Source: Alishewanella tabrizica
GTDB taxonomy: Bacteria; Pseudomonadota; Gammaproteobacteria; Enterobacterales; Alteromonadaceae
Reading direction: 5' to 3'
Length of the DNA: 64,000 bases
Assembly (NCBI RefSeq): GCF_014652375.1
Contig: NZ_BMYR01000005.1
Location: 210,759 to 274,758, forward strand
The notes beneath the pieces are model-generated. The model was not told the DNA's origin. It did not search any database and was given only the letters and a program-made list of their open reading frames with translations. Made by a program: the position numbers and the translations under genes. Below, piece by piece: positions 1-10,441 of this stretch. Each line of letters opens with the position of its first letter. Position 1 is the stretch's first letter.

Positions 1-959
1 TGCTGTATTCCATCGTGAAAAGTCTTTAATAACAGCCTTTTATAACTCTTTATTTGTTCAGCGTCAAATGTACTAATAAAACGGATAGCCGCAGCTAAGC
101 CCAGCGCGGCTGCAATAGAGGGGGTGCCGGCTTCTAATCTAGCGGGTAGTTGATTAAAACGACTGCGCGCAAAACTCACATGTTCGATCATTTCACCGCC
201 CCCGAGCAGAGGGGTTAGTTTTTCTAGCCACTCGCGTTTACCATACAATACGCCAAGCCCCGTAGGACCGTAAAGCTTATGTGCAGAGAAGCAGTAAAAA
301 TCGGCAGCAAGTGTTTGCATATCAGGGACTTGCCATGCAATACCCTGAGCGCCATCCACCACGGTTATTGCACCACAGGCTTTTGCTGCTAACAGCATGT
401 TTTCTAATGGTAAAATACAACCAAGCGCGTTTGAAACCTGCGTTAAACTCACCACTTTAGGATTGAGTGAGAGTAATTTGTTATAAGCATTAAGATCCAG
501 TTGATAGCCGGATGCGGCATCTCCCTGCAGCGGGATCACATCCAATATCACGCCAAAACGTTGGCAATGTAATTGCCAAGACACAATATTAGCATGATGC
601 TCTAACGCTGAAATTACAACGCGGTCTCCGGCCTTTAATACACTGTGCATTAAGCCGTAAGCAATTTGATTCAGCGCTGCAGTGGTACCACTGGTAAAAA
701 TGATCTCAGCGCTTTCGGCCGCATTTAGATATTTTTGTACACAAGTGCGTGCATCTTCGTAAAGATTAGTTGCCGTTTCGCTGAGTAAATGAGTGCCGCG
801 ATGGACATTACTGTTTTGCTGACGATAAAAAAGACCTACCGCGTCTAATACGGCCGCAGGCTTATGTGTCGTGGCCGCATTATCCAGATAGATCCACTCA
901 GGTTGCTCCGTAAAAAAAGGGAAATGCTGACGAAAAGCGGCGGCATTAAAATCTGACAT
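1..959 (-). CDS. Cysteine desulfurase, class V aminotransferase family (SufS/CsdA type), partial
   Basis: PLP enzyme that takes sulfur from cysteine for Fe-S cluster or thio-cofactor assembly. Translating the minus strand from the ATG at 957-959 gives about 319 codons that run off the left edge, so the C-terminus with the mobile catalytic cysteine is missing. Visible family marks are an N-terminal YLDNAATTHKP, the N-V-H-R-G-T-H segment, a TSGTTAALN cofactor loop and the PLP-lysine motif SAHKLYGPTG near 270-288. Class V aminotransferase is clear. SufS versus CsdA cannot be decided without the C-terminus and the next gene, which would be csdE or suf genes. Confidence 0.88.
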   Translation of the reverse strand, partial: MSDFNAAAFRQHFPFFTEQPEWIYLDNAATTHKPAAVLDAVGLFYRQQNSNVHRGTHLLSETATNLYEDARTCVQKYLNAAESAEIIFTSGTTAALNQIAYGLMHSVLKAGDRVVISALEHHANIVSWQLHCQRFGVILDVIPLQGDAASGYQLDLNAYNKLLSLNPKVVSLTQVSNALGCILPLENMLLAAKACGAITVVDGAQGIAWQVPDMQTLAADFYCFSAHKLYGPTGLGVLYGKREWLEKLTPLLGGGEMIEHVSFARSRFNQLPARLEAGTPSIAAALGLAAAIRFISTFDAEQIKSYKRLLLKTFHDGIQ

Positions 960-1085
960 AACAACTCAATTCGGCGAAAAATAAGGCGTGTATTATGCCG
1001 TGATTCAGTGGATTAAGCGAGATAAGGTAAAGGGAATTCGACTGTTAGCGTAGATGAAATGCCATTTCATGTAACACTTAAGCAT

Positions 1086-1112
1086 AAAAAAAGCGGCTTG
1101 AGCCGCTTTTTA
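1086..1112 (-). terminator. Rho-independent terminator of gltA
   Basis: An AAGCGGCT / AGCCGCTT stem with a 2-nt spacer is flanked by A-runs on the left and T-runs on the right. It lies 15 bp past the gltA stop. The symmetry means it could also stop plus-strand transcription. Confidence 0.85.
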
Positions 1113-1126
1113 ATAAAACACGAGGT

Positions 1127-2404
1127 TTAATCTTTACTTACGTAATCACGCTCGGTGTAACCAGTATACAACTGGCGAGGACGGCCAATTTTGTGGCCTT
1201 TGTCAGATAGCATTTCATCCCAGTGCGAAATCCAACCTACTGTCCGCGATAGCGCGAAAATGACGGTAAACATGCTGGTTGGAATGCCGATGGCTTTTAA
1301 AATAATACCTGAGTAGAAATCGACGTTTGGATACAGTTTCTTCTCAATAAAGTACGGATCAGACAACGCTATGCGCTCTAATTCCATAGCTACGTCTAAC
1401 AATGGATCTTTAATGTTCAGTTCTTTTAACACTTCATGACAGGTTTCACGCATTACTTTGGCGCGCGGGTCAAAGTTTTTGTACACGCGATGACCAAATC
1501 CCATTAAGCGGAACGTGTCATTTTTATCTTTAGCACGCGCAACAAACTCAGGAATGCGTTCTACTGAGCCAATTTGCTGTAACATTTTCAAACAGGCTTC
1601 ATTAGCGCCACCGTGCGCAGGGCCCCACAATGATGCAATACCTGCTGCAATACATGCATAAGGATTCGCACCAGAAGAGCCTGCCAACCGTACGGTTGAG
1701 GTAGAGGCATTTTGTTCATGATCGGCGTGTAACATAAAAATCCGATCCATCGCTTTAGCCAACACTGGGCTGACCTGATAATCTTCAGCTGGGACAGAAA
1801 ACATCATATGTAAAAAGTTTTCTGAATAACTTAATTCGTTGCGAGGATAAACGAAAGGTTGACCAACTGTGTACTTATACGCCATGGCTGCGATGGTTGG
1901 CAGCTTAGCAATTAAGCGATGCGCACTACGCGTACGTTGTTGTGGATCATTGATGTCTAAGTCTGAATGGTAAAAAGATGACATTGCACCTACGACACCA
2001 CACAGCATTGCCATTGGGTGCGCATCAACGCGGAAACCTTGAAAAAATGCTGCAATCTTCTCATGCACCATGGTGTGGCGCGTAATGGTTTTAACAAACT
2101 CATTGTACTGTGCTTTAGTCGGTAATTCGCCTTCTAAAAGTAAGTAACAAGTTTCTAAATAATTAGATTTTTCAGCAAGTTGCTCAATTGGATAGCCACG
2201 ATGCAGCAAAACACCATTGTCACCATCGATATAGGTAATTTTAGATTCGCAGGAGCCCGTTGACATAAAACCTGGGTCGAAGGTGAAGTAGCCCTGTTGA
2301 CCGAGAGTACGAACATCGATTACGTCAGTGCCTGCCGAGCCTGAATAGATGGGTAATTCAAATGTCTTACCATCAATCTGCACGACGGCCTTTTTATCTG
2401 CCAT
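1127..2404 (-). CDS. gltA: Citrate synthase (type II, hexameric)
   Basis: Condenses acetyl-CoA and oxaloacetate to citrate, the entry step of the TCA cycle. The 425 aa length matches gammaproteobacterial GltA. The active-site histidine regions are seen in [11 protein letters not shown] and [15 protein letters not shown]. The long N-terminal beta domain (residues 1-60) marks the NADH-sensitive type II form, unlike the short PrpC at 56.8 kb. A good AGGAG ribosome site precedes ATG 2404. The gene is divergent from sdhC, an arrangement shared with E. coli, so both sets are probably controlled from the same intergenic region. Confidence 0.97.
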   Translation of the reverse strand: MADKKAVVQIDGKTFELPIYSGSAGTDVIDVRTLGQQGYFTFDPGFMSTGSCESKITYIDGDNGVLLHRGYPIEQLAEKSNYLETCYLLLEGELPTKAQYNEFVKTITRHTMVHEKIAAFFQGFRVDAHPMAMLCGVVGAMSSFYHSDLDINDPQQRTRSAHRLIAKLPTIAAMAYKYTVGQPFVYPRNELSYSENFLHMMFSVPAEDYQVSPVLAKAMDRIFMLHADHEQNASTSTVRLAGSSGANPYACIAAGIASLWGPAHGGANEACLKMLQQIGSVERIPEFVARAKDKNDTFRLMGFGHRVYKNFDPRAKVMRETCHEVLKELNIKDPLLDVAMELERIALSDPYFIEKKLYPNVDFYSGIILKAIGIPTSMFTVIFALSRTVGWISHWDEMLSDKGHKIGRPRQLYTGYTERDYVSKD

Positions 2405-2880
2405 TGGATTTCTCCTATTGTTGTAGTATCGGATATGGGGTTTGGGCTATTCTACTCGCAAACCACACCTGAAAGTCAATTCTAAAGACTAATGGATTAA
2501 TAAGTATTCGACTCTAGTCGTATTGCTGTCAGCAATAAATACTGTAAATTTCCATCTGCGGAATTTTCCGTTTAAAACCAAACAAAAATTGTAATAGCGT
2601 TTCATGAAATATATACTATTGGCGGCGTAAAAACAGTTCACCAAACAGCAGCTTTTTTGCTGAACCAGCTTTAGTAGAAAAGAGTATATAATCAAGCTAT
2701 TCGTATGCGCAGTGTGCTAGCAATAAAGTTCCAAACAAAATACGTTTTATTTTGTCAGCTAAACTTGCTAACACGCAGGCAAAACCTATAGCCAGAAGAT
2801 ATCTGCTTCGTGTTGTGGCTGTTTTTCCAGCTACAATAATGACAACTACGCTCTACACGGGCATCGATAGGCAAGACACT
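2405..2880. promoter_or_regulatory. gltA-sdhC divergent regulatory region
   Basis: A 476-bp gap between the divergent TCA operons. On the minus strand a TTGACT (-35, 2474-2479) and TAGAAT (-10, 2449-2454), 19 bp apart, could drive gltA. On the plus strand TATAAT at 2687-2692 is a candidate -10 for sdhC without a good -35, which suggests an activated promoter. No convincing gene is present. The reading frame open from TTG 2752 is the upstream extension of sdhC. No CRP or ArcA site was identified with confidence. Confidence 0.55.
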
Positions 2881-3258
2881 GTGAAAAAGCAAAGACCAAT
2901 AAATCTAGATCTAACGACAATCTCTCTACCTGCGGCTGGCAAAGCCTCTATCCTGCACCGGGTTACAGGTGTAGCAATGTTTTTCGCTCTCCTATTTGTG
3001 ATCTGGGCATGGGCGACGTCATTGCAAAGCGCAGAAGGTTTTGACTACGTGAAGTCCTTGCTAAATTCACATTTAGCCAAATTTATCGCTTGGGGCACTA
3101 TCACGGTACTTATTTATCACCTGATTGGCGGTGTTCGCCATCTAATTATGGATATGGGGCATTGGGAAGAGCTTGGCTCGGGTAACCTTAGCGCCAAAAT
3201 CACGATTGGATTGTGGATTGTATTAGCCGTTTTAGCAGGAGTTTGGGTATGGTTTTAA
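2881..3258 (+). CDS. sdhC: Succinate dehydrogenase cytochrome b556 subunit
   Basis: Membrane anchor of complex II; binds heme b and ubiquinone with SdhD. The frame is open from 2752, but the family N-terminus KKQRPINLDL begins right at GTG 2881, so I chose that start (125 aa, the usual size). SILHRVTGV holds the conserved quinone-site Ser and Arg. YHLIGGVRHLIMD holds the heme-ligand His and the signature of the third helix. Three hydrophobic helices are visible. The last 10 bp overlap sdhD, implying translational coupling. Confidence 0.95.
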   Translation: MKKQRPINLDLTTISLPAAGKASILHRVTGVAMFFALLFVIWAWATSLQSAEGFDYVKSLLNSHLAKFIAWGTITVLIYHLIGGVRHLIMDMGHWEELGSGNLSAKITIGLWIVLAVLAGVWVWF

Positions 3259-3596
3259 ATCAGGCAAGCCTGAAACGCGATGGCGTTCAGGATTACGTAT
3301 CGCTGCGTGCTTCCGCTATCGTGTTAGCACTTTACAGTTTATTTATTTTAGGCTTCTTTCTTTTTACCCCTGAAATCACCTTTGAAGTATGGCAAGGTTT
3401 ATTTGCCAATATTTTCATGAAGGTGTTTACCTTGTTAGCGCTGATCTCCATCGCCATCCACACGCGTATTGGTTTATGGCAGGTGCTAACTGACTACGTC
3501 AAGAACGCAACATTACGTGGCGTTTTACAGTTTGTGCTGTACGTAATTGCCTTCAGTTATGTGGCAGTTGGTTTATTTGTGTTGTGGGGTGCTTAA
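3249..3596 (+). CDS. sdhD: Succinate dehydrogenase hydrophobic membrane anchor subunit
   Basis: Second membrane anchor of complex II, 115 aa with three transmembrane helices. ATG 3249 lies inside the end of sdhC. It gives the expected family start (MVLNQASLKRDGVQDYVSLRASA), so the longer frame from 3213 is not used. The conserved SLRASA segment and IHTRIGLWQVLTDYV, which includes the heme-side His and quinone-site region, are present. TAA is followed directly by the GTG of sdhA without a gap. Confidence 0.95.
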   Translation: MVLNQASLKRDGVQDYVSLRASAIVLALYSLFILGFFLFTPEITFEVWQGLFANIFMKVFTLLALISIAIHTRIGLWQVLTDYVKNATLRGVLQFVLYVIAFSYVAVGLFVLWGA

Positions 3597-5369
3597 GTGA
3601 ATATTCCAGTTAGAGAATTCGACGCCATTGTAATTGGTGCTGGTGGTGCAGGTATGCGTGCTGCGTTGCAGATCACGCAATCAGGTTTAACCTGTGCCTT
3701 ATTATCAAAAGTATTTCCGACGCGCTCACACACGGTATCAGCGCAAGGCGGTATTACTGTTGCACTAGGCAACAGCCACCCAGATAACTGGGAATGGCAC
3801 ATGTTTGATACGGTTAAAGGTTCTGACTATATCGGTGACCAAGACGCTATTGAATATATGTGTAAAACAGGTCCTGAAGCGATTACCGAGTTAGAGAACA
3901 TGGGCTTGCCGTTTTCACGTTTTGAAAATGGCCGGGTTTATCAGCGTCCTTTCGGTGGTCAATCTAAGAATTTTGGCGGTGAGCAAGCGGCGCGCACAGC
4001 AGCTGCAGCAGACCGTACCGGTCACGCTTTATTGCATTTGTTATATCAGCAAAACGTAAAGAATCGTACACAGGTGTTTTCTGAGTGGTACGCCTTAGAC
4101 TTAGTTAAAAACCAAGATGGTGCGGTAGTAGGTTGTACAGCTATTGATATTGAAAGCGGTGAAATCGTTTACTTCAAGTCAAAAGCCACTGTACTTGCTA
4201 CAGGCGGCGCCGGTCGTATTTATGCTTCAACCACCAATGCGCATATTAATACGGGCGATGGGGTTGGTATGGCGCTTCGTGCCGGTGTGCCGTTACAAGA
4301 TATGGAAATGTGGCAATTCCACCCTACGGGTATCGCAGGCGCAGGTTCATTAGTTACTGAAGGTTGCCGTGGTGAAGGCGGTTACTTATTGAATAAAAAT
4401 GGCGAGCGTTTCATGGAACGTTATGCGCCAAATGCCAAAGATTTAGCGGGTCGTGACGTTGTTGCTCGTGCCATGATGACTGAAATTCGCGAAGGTCGTG
4501 GTTGTGATGGTCCATGGGGTCCACACATTAAGTTAAAATTAGATCATTTAGGTGCAGAAGTTCTTGAAAGCCGCCTACCAGGTGTATGCGAATTATCAAA
4601 GACATTTGCGCACGTTGATCCTGTAAAAGAACCTATTCCGGTTATCCCAACCTGTCACTACATGATGGGTGGTATTCCCACCAACGTACACGGCCAAGTC
4701 ATTAATCCGAAAGCCGATGGTTCAGAATCGGTCGTTGCCGGTTTATTCGCCTGCGGTGAGATTGCGTGTGTTTCGGTGCACGGTGCTAACCGTTTAGGTG
4801 GTAACTCGTTGTTAGACTTAGTGGTTTTTGGTCGCGCAACCGGTTTGCATTTAGGCGAAGCCTTAGCTGCAACCAGTGAAGCACGTCCAGCATCACAATC
4901 TGATTTAGATGCAGCGTTAGCTCGCACATTACGTTGGGAAAATTCTAAAGCGGGCCAAGGTGAAGATCCGGTACAAATCAAGAAAGATCTGCAGCAGTGT
5001 ATGCAGCTTAACTTCTCGGTATTCCGTGAAGGTGCAGCAATGGCAGAGGGCTTAGATCAGTTAAAAGAAATTCGTGAACGTATCAAGTATGCTCGTTTAG
5101 ACGATAAGAGTTCAGACTTTAACACTATGCGAATTGAGTGTTTAGAACTGGATAACCTTATGGAAACTGCGTATTCAACAGCCGCCTCAGCAAATTTCCG
5201 TATGGAAAGCCGTGGTGCACATTCGCGCTCAGATTTCCCTGATCGCGATGATGAAAACTGGTTATGTCACAGCGTCTATGCGCCAGAAGATGAATCGTTA
5301 TTTAAGCGTAAAGTGAATATGGAACCGACTTTCCGTGATGCTTTCCCGCCTAAAGCGCGTACTTACTAA
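3597..5369 (+). CDS. sdhA: Succinate dehydrogenase flavoprotein subunit
   Basis: Oxidises succinate to fumarate and passes electrons to SdhB. The 590 aa protein starts at a GTG abutting the sdhD stop. The N-terminal dinucleotide fold [13 protein letters not shown] (residues about 11-23) is followed by [10 protein letters not shown], where His45 is the covalent FAD attachment site. The substrate-site elements HPTGI and GGLFACGE-like segments and the [11 protein letters not shown] motif are all intact. Part of the sdhCDAB operon. Confidence 0.98.
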   Translation: MNIPVREFDAIVIGAGGAGMRAALQITQSGLTCALLSKVFPTRSHTVSAQGGITVALGNSHPDNWEWHMFDTVKGSDYIGDQDAIEYMCKTGPEAITELENMGLPFSRFENGRVYQRPFGGQSKNFGGEQAARTAAAADRTGHALLHLLYQQNVKNRTQVFSEWYALDLVKNQDGAVVGCTAIDIESGEIVYFKSKATVLATGGAGRIYASTTNAHINTGDGVGMALRAGVPLQDMEMWQFHPTGIAGAGSLVTEGCRGEGGYLLNKNGERFMERYAPNAKDLAGRDVVARAMMTEIREGRGCDGPWGPHIKLKLDHLGAEVLESRLPGVCELSKTFAHVDPVKEPIPVIPTCHYMMGGIPTNVHGQVINPKADGSESVVAGLFACGEIACVSVHGANRLGGNSLLDLVVFGRATGLHLGEALAATSEARPASQSDLDAALARTLRWENSKAGQGEDPVQIKKDLQQCMQLNFSVFREGAAMAEGLDQLKEIRERIKYARLDDKSSDFNTMRIECLELDNLMETAYSTAASANFRMESRGAHSRSDFPDRDDENWLCHSVYAPEDESLFKRKVNMEPTFRDAFPPKARTY

Positions 5370-5381
5370 GAGGTCTTAGCG

Positions 5382-6098
5382 ATGAAGAAAATAGTTGTCT
5401 CCGTCTATCGTTATAATCCAGATGTTGATCAAACGCCTCGGATGCAAGATTATACGTTAGATAATCCTGAAGGCCGTGACATGATGGTCTTAGACGTGCT
5501 GTTGAAGCTGAAAGAGCAAGATCCTTCGTTGTCTTTCCGTCGCAGTTGCCGGGAAGGGGTCTGTGGTTCAGATGGCTTTAACATCAATGGCAAAAACGGC
5601 TTAGGCTGTATTACGCCATTATCCGCAGCAGGTTTAAAAGGCGGTAAGCTCGTTATTCGTCCGTTACCTGGATTGCCGGTTATTCGCGATCTGGTTATTG
5701 ATATGAGCCAGTTCTACACCCAATATGAAAAAGTTAAGCCGTATTTAATCAATGATGATTTGCCACCTGCGGGTGAGCATTTGCAGTCTCCAGAAGACCG
5801 CGCTAAGCTTGATGGTCTGTACGAGTGTATCTTGTGTGCATGTTGTTCGACCTCTTGCCCATCATTTTGGTGGAATCCTGATAAGTTTATTGGGCCAGCG
5901 GGTTTATTGCATGCTTACCGTTTTCTGGCTGACAGCCGTGATACCGCGACTGAGCAACGTTTAAACGACTTAGATGATGCTTTTAGTGTTTTCCGTTGTC
6001 ATGGCATTATGAACTGCGTGAATGTTTGTCCAAAGGGGTTAAACCCAACGAAAGCAATTGGTCAGATAAAATCAATGCTGTTAAACCGGGCGCTGTAA
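5382..6098 (+). CDS. sdhB: Succinate dehydrogenase iron-sulfur subunit
   Basis: Electron-transfer subunit of complex II (238 aa). The N-terminal [2Fe-2S] cysteines are in SCREGVCGSDG and the later GLGC. The C-terminal ferredoxin-like part has CILCACCSTSCP and CHGIMNCVNVCPKGLNP for the [4Fe-4S] and [3Fe-4S] clusters. It lies 12 bp after sdhA, with a ribosome site (GAGG) inside that gap. Its stop codon sits in the loop of the following terminator hairpin. Confidence 0.98.
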   Translation: MKKIVVSVYRYNPDVDQTPRMQDYTLDNPEGRDMMVLDVLLKLKEQDPSLSFRRSCREGVCGSDGFNINGKNGLGCITPLSAAGLKGGKLVIRPLPGLPVIRDLVIDMSQFYTQYEKVKPYLINDDLPPAGEHLQSPEDRAKLDGLYECILCACCSTSCPSFWWNPDKFIGPAGLLHAYRFLADSRDTATEQRLNDLDDAFSVFRCHGIMNCVNVCPKGLNPTKAIGQIKSMLLNRAL

Positions 6099-6111
6099 TG
6101 CGCCCTTTTTT
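6088..6111 (+). terminator. Terminator 1 after sdhB
   Basis: GGGCGC / GCGCCC stem with a 6-nt loop, followed by six T. The left arm overlaps the last sdhB codons. Confidence 0.8.
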
Positions 6112-6124
6112 AGTATTTAATTGA

Positions 6125-6160
6125 AAACTGTCCATACCTTGGTGGTATGGCAGTTTTTTT
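6125..6160 (+). terminator. Terminator 2 between sdhB and sucA
   Basis: A second hairpin pairs AAACTG-(T)-CCATACC with GGTATGG-CAGTTT around a 5-nt loop and is followed by a T-run (through 6160). With the hairpin at 6088 it makes a double terminator, so sucA either depends on read-through or has its own promoter. Confidence 0.8.
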
Positions 6161-6198
6161 GCTAATTTTTCCAGGTGCTCAAAAATAAGGGAAACTAA

Positions 6199-9009
6199 AT
6201 GCACGAAGGTGTAATGAAGGCGTGGTTGGAGTCTTCACATCTTGGCGGTGGCAACATGGCCTATGTGGATGAACTCTATGAATCCTACTTAGCAGAGCCC
6301 ACCAGTGTTGGTGACGAATGGCGTGAATTTTTCGCCAAGTTACCAAAAATCGATGGGGTCGATCTTGAAACCCGCCACAGTGATGTGCGCCAACAGTTCG
6401 CTGAGCTGGCTCGTAACAAACATCGCGAAGTGGTCGTTGTAAACTCCGGTTCGGGTACTGATAACCGCCAGGTTAAAGTATTGCAACTGATAAACTCCTA
6501 TCGCTTCCGTGGTCACCAGCACGCCAATTTAGATCCATTAAACTTGTGGAAACAACCACGGGTTAGGGATCTTGAGTTGTCATATCACGATCTGTCTGAA
6601 GCTGATTACGATACTGAGTTCAATGTTGGATCACTGGCATGTGGTCAAGAAACCATGAAACTTGGTGAATTGCATAAGGCGCTTGAGCGGACGTATTGTG
6701 GTTCTATCGGCGCTGAGTATATGCATATCGTGTCAACGGATGAAAAACGTTGGATTCAACAGCGTTTAGAAAGCGTTCAGTCTCAGCCACGTTATGACAA
6801 AGCAACCAAACTGCAGATCCTCAAAGGCCTTGTAGCTGCTGATGGCCTGGAAAAATATTTAAGTTCAAAATTCCCTGGCGCTAAACGCTTTGGTTTGGAA
6901 GGTGGCGATGCCATGGTTCCGATGCTCAAAGCCATGATTCATCGTGCCGGTGAGCAGGGTGCGAAAGATTCTGTTATTGGTATGGCACACCGTGGCCGCT
7001 TAAATACCTTAATTAACGTCTTGGGTAAGAATCCCTCGAAGCTATTTGATGAATTTGCGGGTAAATACGAAGTCGTAGGTGCCGGTGATGTGAAATACCA
7101 TATGGGTTTCTCATCTGATTTTGAAACGAAAGGTGGTAATGTTCACTTAGCATTAGCCTTTAACCCTTCACACCTAGAAATTGTTAATCCTGTGGTATTA
7201 GGTTCAGTCCGTGCTCGCTTAGATCGTCGTGGTTGTACCGACGGATCTTTAGCATTGCCTATCACTATTCACGGTGACTCGGCGTTTGCTGGCCAGGGCG
7301 TAGTAGCGGAAACCTTTAATATTTCACAAACTCGTGCATTTAAAGTTGGCGGTACCGTTCGGATCGTGATTAACAACCAAGTTGGTTTTACCACCTCGAA
7401 TCCAGAAGATACCCGTTCAACACCATACTGTACTGATATTGCCAAGATGGTGCAGGCACCGATTTTCCACGTTAATGGTGATGATCCTGAAGCCGTAGTT
7501 TTTGTGGCGCAGCTGGCTGTAGATTACCGTAATACCTTTAAACGCGATGTGGTTATCGATCTGGTTTGTTACCGTCGTAATGGCCATAACGAAGCGGATG
7601 AGCCGAATGCAACTCAGCCGTTGATGTACCAGAAAATTAAAAAGCATCCAACACCGCGTGAAATCTATGCTGAAAAGTTGATTTTAGAAGGTGTCGTTAG
7701 TGCTGACGAAGTTAAAGCCTTCGTTGATGGCTATCGTGATGCGCTAGACCAAGGCGATTGTGTGGTAGAAGAATGGCGGCCTATGGCGCCAAGTTCTGTC
7801 GACTGGACGCCTTATATCGGTAAAGATTGGGATGCAGCTTATGATGCCAGTTTGCCACTTGATAAATTGGTGGCATTAGGTGAAAAAGCGACTCAGATCC
7901 CAGTAAGCCATGTATTGCAACGTCAGGTAGGCAAAGTCTACGAAGATCGCGCTTTAATGCTGAAAGGCGAGAAGAAAATCGACTGGGGTTTTGCTGAAAT
8001 TTTAGCTTATGCCTCTATTGCTGGCGAAGGTTCACGCATTCGTATCGTTGGTCAGGATTCTGGCCGCGGGACTTTCTTCCATCGTCACGCGGTATTGCAC
8101 AATCAAACCGATGCCAGTACTTATATTCCGCTTGAGCATATCAGCGAAGATCAGGGCCCATTCCAAGTATACGATTCTGCGCTATCAGAAGAAGCCGTAC
8201 TTGCCTTTGAATATGGTTATGCCACTGCTGAACCTCGTGCCATGGTAATTTGGGAAGGCCAATTTGGTGACTTTGCCAACGGTGCCCAAGTGGTTATCGA
8301 TCAGTTCTTAAGTTCTGGCGAGCAAAAGTGGGGTCGGTTATGCGGCTTAACCTTGTTATTGCCTCATGGCTATGAAGGCCAGGGACCTGAGCACTCGTCA
8401 GCACGACTAGAGCGGTTCTTGCAATTATGTGCTGATCACAATATGCAAATTTGTGTGCCTACGACACCTGCGCAGGTATTTAATATGCTGCGTCGGCAGA
8501 TGGTGCGCCCAATGCGCCGGCCATTAATTGTAATGTCACCAAAATCATTGCTGCGTCATCCTTTGGCCACATCGTCATTGGAAGAGCTGGCATCGGGCGT
8601 TTATCACAACGTCATCGGTGAGATTGATGATCTCAATCCAGCCGACGTGAAACGCGTGGTGTTTTGTAGTGGTAAAGTGTATTACGAATTGCTGGAAGAG
8701 CGTCGTAAACGTGAACAAAAAGATGTGGCTATCGTACGGGTAGAGCAGCTGTATCCGTTCCCACATGATGAAATGGCTGCTGCTTTGGCAAACTATCAAC
8801 ATGTTACCGATTTTGTTTGGTGTCAAGAAGAGCCACAAAATCAGGGTGCCTGGTATTGTAGCCAGCATCATTTCTGGGCTGCGATTCCAAATGGTGCCAA
8901 ATTAACTTATGCCGGTCGTGATGCGTCGTCGTCACCTGCGGTGGGTTATTTATCTGTGCACAATAAACAGCAGCAAGCTTTAGTAAATGATGCGTTAAGC
9001 ATCAAATAA
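6199..9009 (+). CDS. sucA: 2-oxoglutarate dehydrogenase E1 component
   Basis: Thiamine-diphosphate decarboxylase of the 2-oxoglutarate dehydrogenase complex; makes the succinyl-dihydrolipoyl intermediate on SucB. The 936 aa length and N-terminus (MKAWLESSHLGGGN, then YVDELYESYLAEP) are standard. IGMAHRGRLNTL, GDSAFAGQG and the NNQVGFTT metal/ThDP region are present. The AAGGGA site upstream of ATG 6199 supports the start. First gene of sucABCD. Confidence 0.98.
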   Translation: MHEGVMKAWLESSHLGGGNMAYVDELYESYLAEPTSVGDEWREFFAKLPKIDGVDLETRHSDVRQQFAELARNKHREVVVVNSGSGTDNRQVKVLQLINSYRFRGHQHANLDPLNLWKQPRVRDLELSYHDLSEADYDTEFNVGSLACGQETMKLGELHKALERTYCGSIGAEYMHIVSTDEKRWIQQRLESVQSQPRYDKATKLQILKGLVAADGLEKYLSSKFPGAKRFGLEGGDAMVPMLKAMIHRAGEQGAKDSVIGMAHRGRLNTLINVLGKNPSKLFDEFAGKYEVVGAGDVKYHMGFSSDFETKGGNVHLALAFNPSHLEIVNPVVLGSVRARLDRRGCTDGSLALPITIHGDSAFAGQGVVAETFNISQTRAFKVGGTVRIVINNQVGFTTSNPEDTRSTPYCTDIAKMVQAPIFHVNGDDPEAVVFVAQLAVDYRNTFKRDVVIDLVCYRRNGHNEADEPNATQPLMYQKIKKHPTPREIYAEKLILEGVVSADEVKAFVDGYRDALDQGDCVVEEWRPMAPSSVDWTPYIGKDWDAAYDASLPLDKLVALGEKATQIPVSHVLQRQVGKVYEDRALMLKGEKKIDWGFAEILAYASIAGEGSRIRIVGQDSGRGTFFHRHAVLHNQTDASTYIPLEHISEDQGPFQVYDSALSEEAVLAFEYGYATAEPRAMVIWEGQFGDFANGAQVVIDQFLSSGEQKWGRLCGLTLLLPHGYEGQGPEHSSARLERFLQLCADHNMQICVPTTPAQVFNMLRRQMVRPMRRPLIVMSPKSLLRHPLATSSLEELASGVYHNVIGEIDDLNPADVKRVVFCSGKVYYELLEERRKREQKDVAIVRVEQLYPFPHDEMAAALANYQHVTDFVWCQEEPQNQGAWYCSQHHFWAAIPNGAKLTYAGRDASSSPAVGYLSVHNKQQQALVNDALSIK

Positions 9010-9017
9010 CTCTTTGC

Positions 9018-9037
9018 CCGCCTGCCTATGCAGGCGG
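9018..9037 (+). other. mRNA hairpin between sucA and sucB
   Basis: A perfect 8-bp stem CCGCCTGC / GCAGGCGG with a 4-nt loop and no T-run sits in the 65-bp sucA-sucB gap. It is more likely an mRNA stabilising or processing structure than a terminator. Confidence 0.55.
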
Positions 9038-9074
9038 TGTTAACTGATATAGACCAACCGTTATAGGTGAAAAA

Positions 9075-10259
9075 GTGGAAATTAAAGTACCCGTACTTCC
9101 AGAATCTGTTGCAGATGCAACCATTGCCACCTGGCACGTTAAAACCGGTGAAGCTGTTAGCCGTGATCAGGTATTAGTAGATATTGAAACGGATAAAGTG
9201 GTGCTTGAAGTTGTAGCACAAGCTGACGGTGTAATGGGCGAGATCATCCATGACACTGGTGCGACTGTTACCGCTGAAGAAGTTATCGGTAAGATGGAAG
9301 CTGGTGGCGCACCTGCTGCAAAAGCAGAGGCGCCAAAAGCAGAAGCCGCTCCGGCCGCTGCTGCAGCTGATGAAGGCGATGATGCGTTAAGCCCATCAGT
9401 GCGTCGTTTAATCGCTGAAAAAGGCTTAGATGCCAGCAAAATCAAAGGTAGCGGTAAAAATGGCCGTGTTACCAAAGAAGATGTCGAGAAATTCTTAGCT
9501 GGTGCCCCCGCTAAAGCCGCTGCGCCTGCAGCTGCAGCACCTGTAGTGGCAGCCGGTGATCGTAGTCAGAAACGTGTGCCTATGACACGTTTACGTAAAA
9601 CTATCGCCAATCGTTTGTTGGAAGCGAAAAACTCTACTGCCATGTTAACTACGTTTAACGAAGTGAACATGAAGCCAATTATGGATCTGCGCAAGCAGTA
9701 TCAAGACGTGTTTGAGAAGCGTCATGGCATCCGTTTAGGCTTTATGTCGTTCTACGTGAAAGCGGTAACTGAAGCCTTGAAGCGCTTCCCAGAAGTAAAC
9801 GCCGCTATTGATGGCGATGATATTGTTTATCACAACTATTTTGATGTCAGTATCGCCGTGTCTACACCACGTGGCTTGGTAACACCAGTACTGCGTGATT
9901 GTGACAAGATGAACTTGGCTGAAATTGAAAAAGCGATCAAAGACCTGGCGATTAAAGGCCGTGATGGTAAATTGTCTATGGATGATTTAACCGGCGGTAA
10001 CTTTACGATCACTAACGGTGGCGTCTTTGGTTCACTGATGTCTACGCCTATTATCAATCCTCCACAATCAGCCATTTTGGGTATGCACAAAATCCAAGAT
10101 CGCGTGATGGTCGTGGATGGCAAGATGGAAATTCTGCCAATGATGTACTTAGCACTGTCATATGATCACCGTATCATCGACGGTAAAGAGTCTGTTGGTT
10201 TCCTAGTAACCATTAAAGAGTTACTGGAAGATCCAACACGTATTCTGTTAGACATCTAA
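9075..10259 (+). CDS. sucB: Dihydrolipoyl succinyltransferase (2-oxoglutarate dehydrogenase E2)
   Basis: Core of the 2-oxoglutarate dehydrogenase complex; moves the succinyl group to CoA. 394 aa from GTG 9075, with AGGTGA just upstream. Domains in order: one lipoyl domain (residues 1-77, lipoyl Lys41 in ETDKVV), an Ala/Pro-rich linker, the E1/E3-binding domain (about 97-135, [14 protein letters not shown]), a second Ala-rich linker, and the catalytic domain ending in [16 protein letters not shown] with the catalytic His and Asp. A single lipoyl domain is normal for SucB. Confidence 0.97.
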   Translation: MEIKVPVLPESVADATIATWHVKTGEAVSRDQVLVDIETDKVVLEVVAQADGVMGEIIHDTGATVTAEEVIGKMEAGGAPAAKAEAPKAEAAPAAAAADEGDDALSPSVRRLIAEKGLDASKIKGSGKNGRVTKEDVEKFLAGAPAKAAAPAAAAPVVAAGDRSQKRVPMTRLRKTIANRLLEAKNSTAMLTTFNEVNMKPIMDLRKQYQDVFEKRHGIRLGFMSFYVKAVTEALKRFPEVNAAIDGDDIVYHNYFDVSIAVSTPRGLVTPVLRDCDKMNLAEIEKAIKDLAIKGRDGKLSMDDLTGGNFTITNGGVFGSLMSTPIINPPQSAILGMHKIQDRVMVVDGKMEILPMMYLALSYDHRIIDGKESVGFLVTIKELLEDPTRILLDI

Positions 10260-10272
10260 GCATTAGCAAACT

Positions 10273-10296
10273 AGAAACGCCATTTATGGCGTTTCT
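10273..10296 (+). terminator. Hairpin after sucB, weak terminator
   Basis: AGAAACGCCA / TGGCGTTTCT stem with a 4-nt loop, but only a short T stretch. It probably attenuates rather than stops transcription into sucCD. Confidence 0.5.
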
Positions 10297-10441
10297 AAAT
10301 ATCACTGGTTGGTAACGTTATATCTAAGTCAGTTTAAGAACAGTTTTACTGGGCTTCAATCTGAAAGGATATACCCGTAGCAATCAAAACTATGGCTGTA
10401 CTCTGTTGCAGCCTTTAATTTCAAATGAACGGAAAATAGCC

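Noticed and set aside
2489..2695. 68-codon minus-strand frame in the gltA-sdhC gap
   Set aside because: No ribosome site, low-complexity A+T-rich translation, and it overlaps the candidate promoters.
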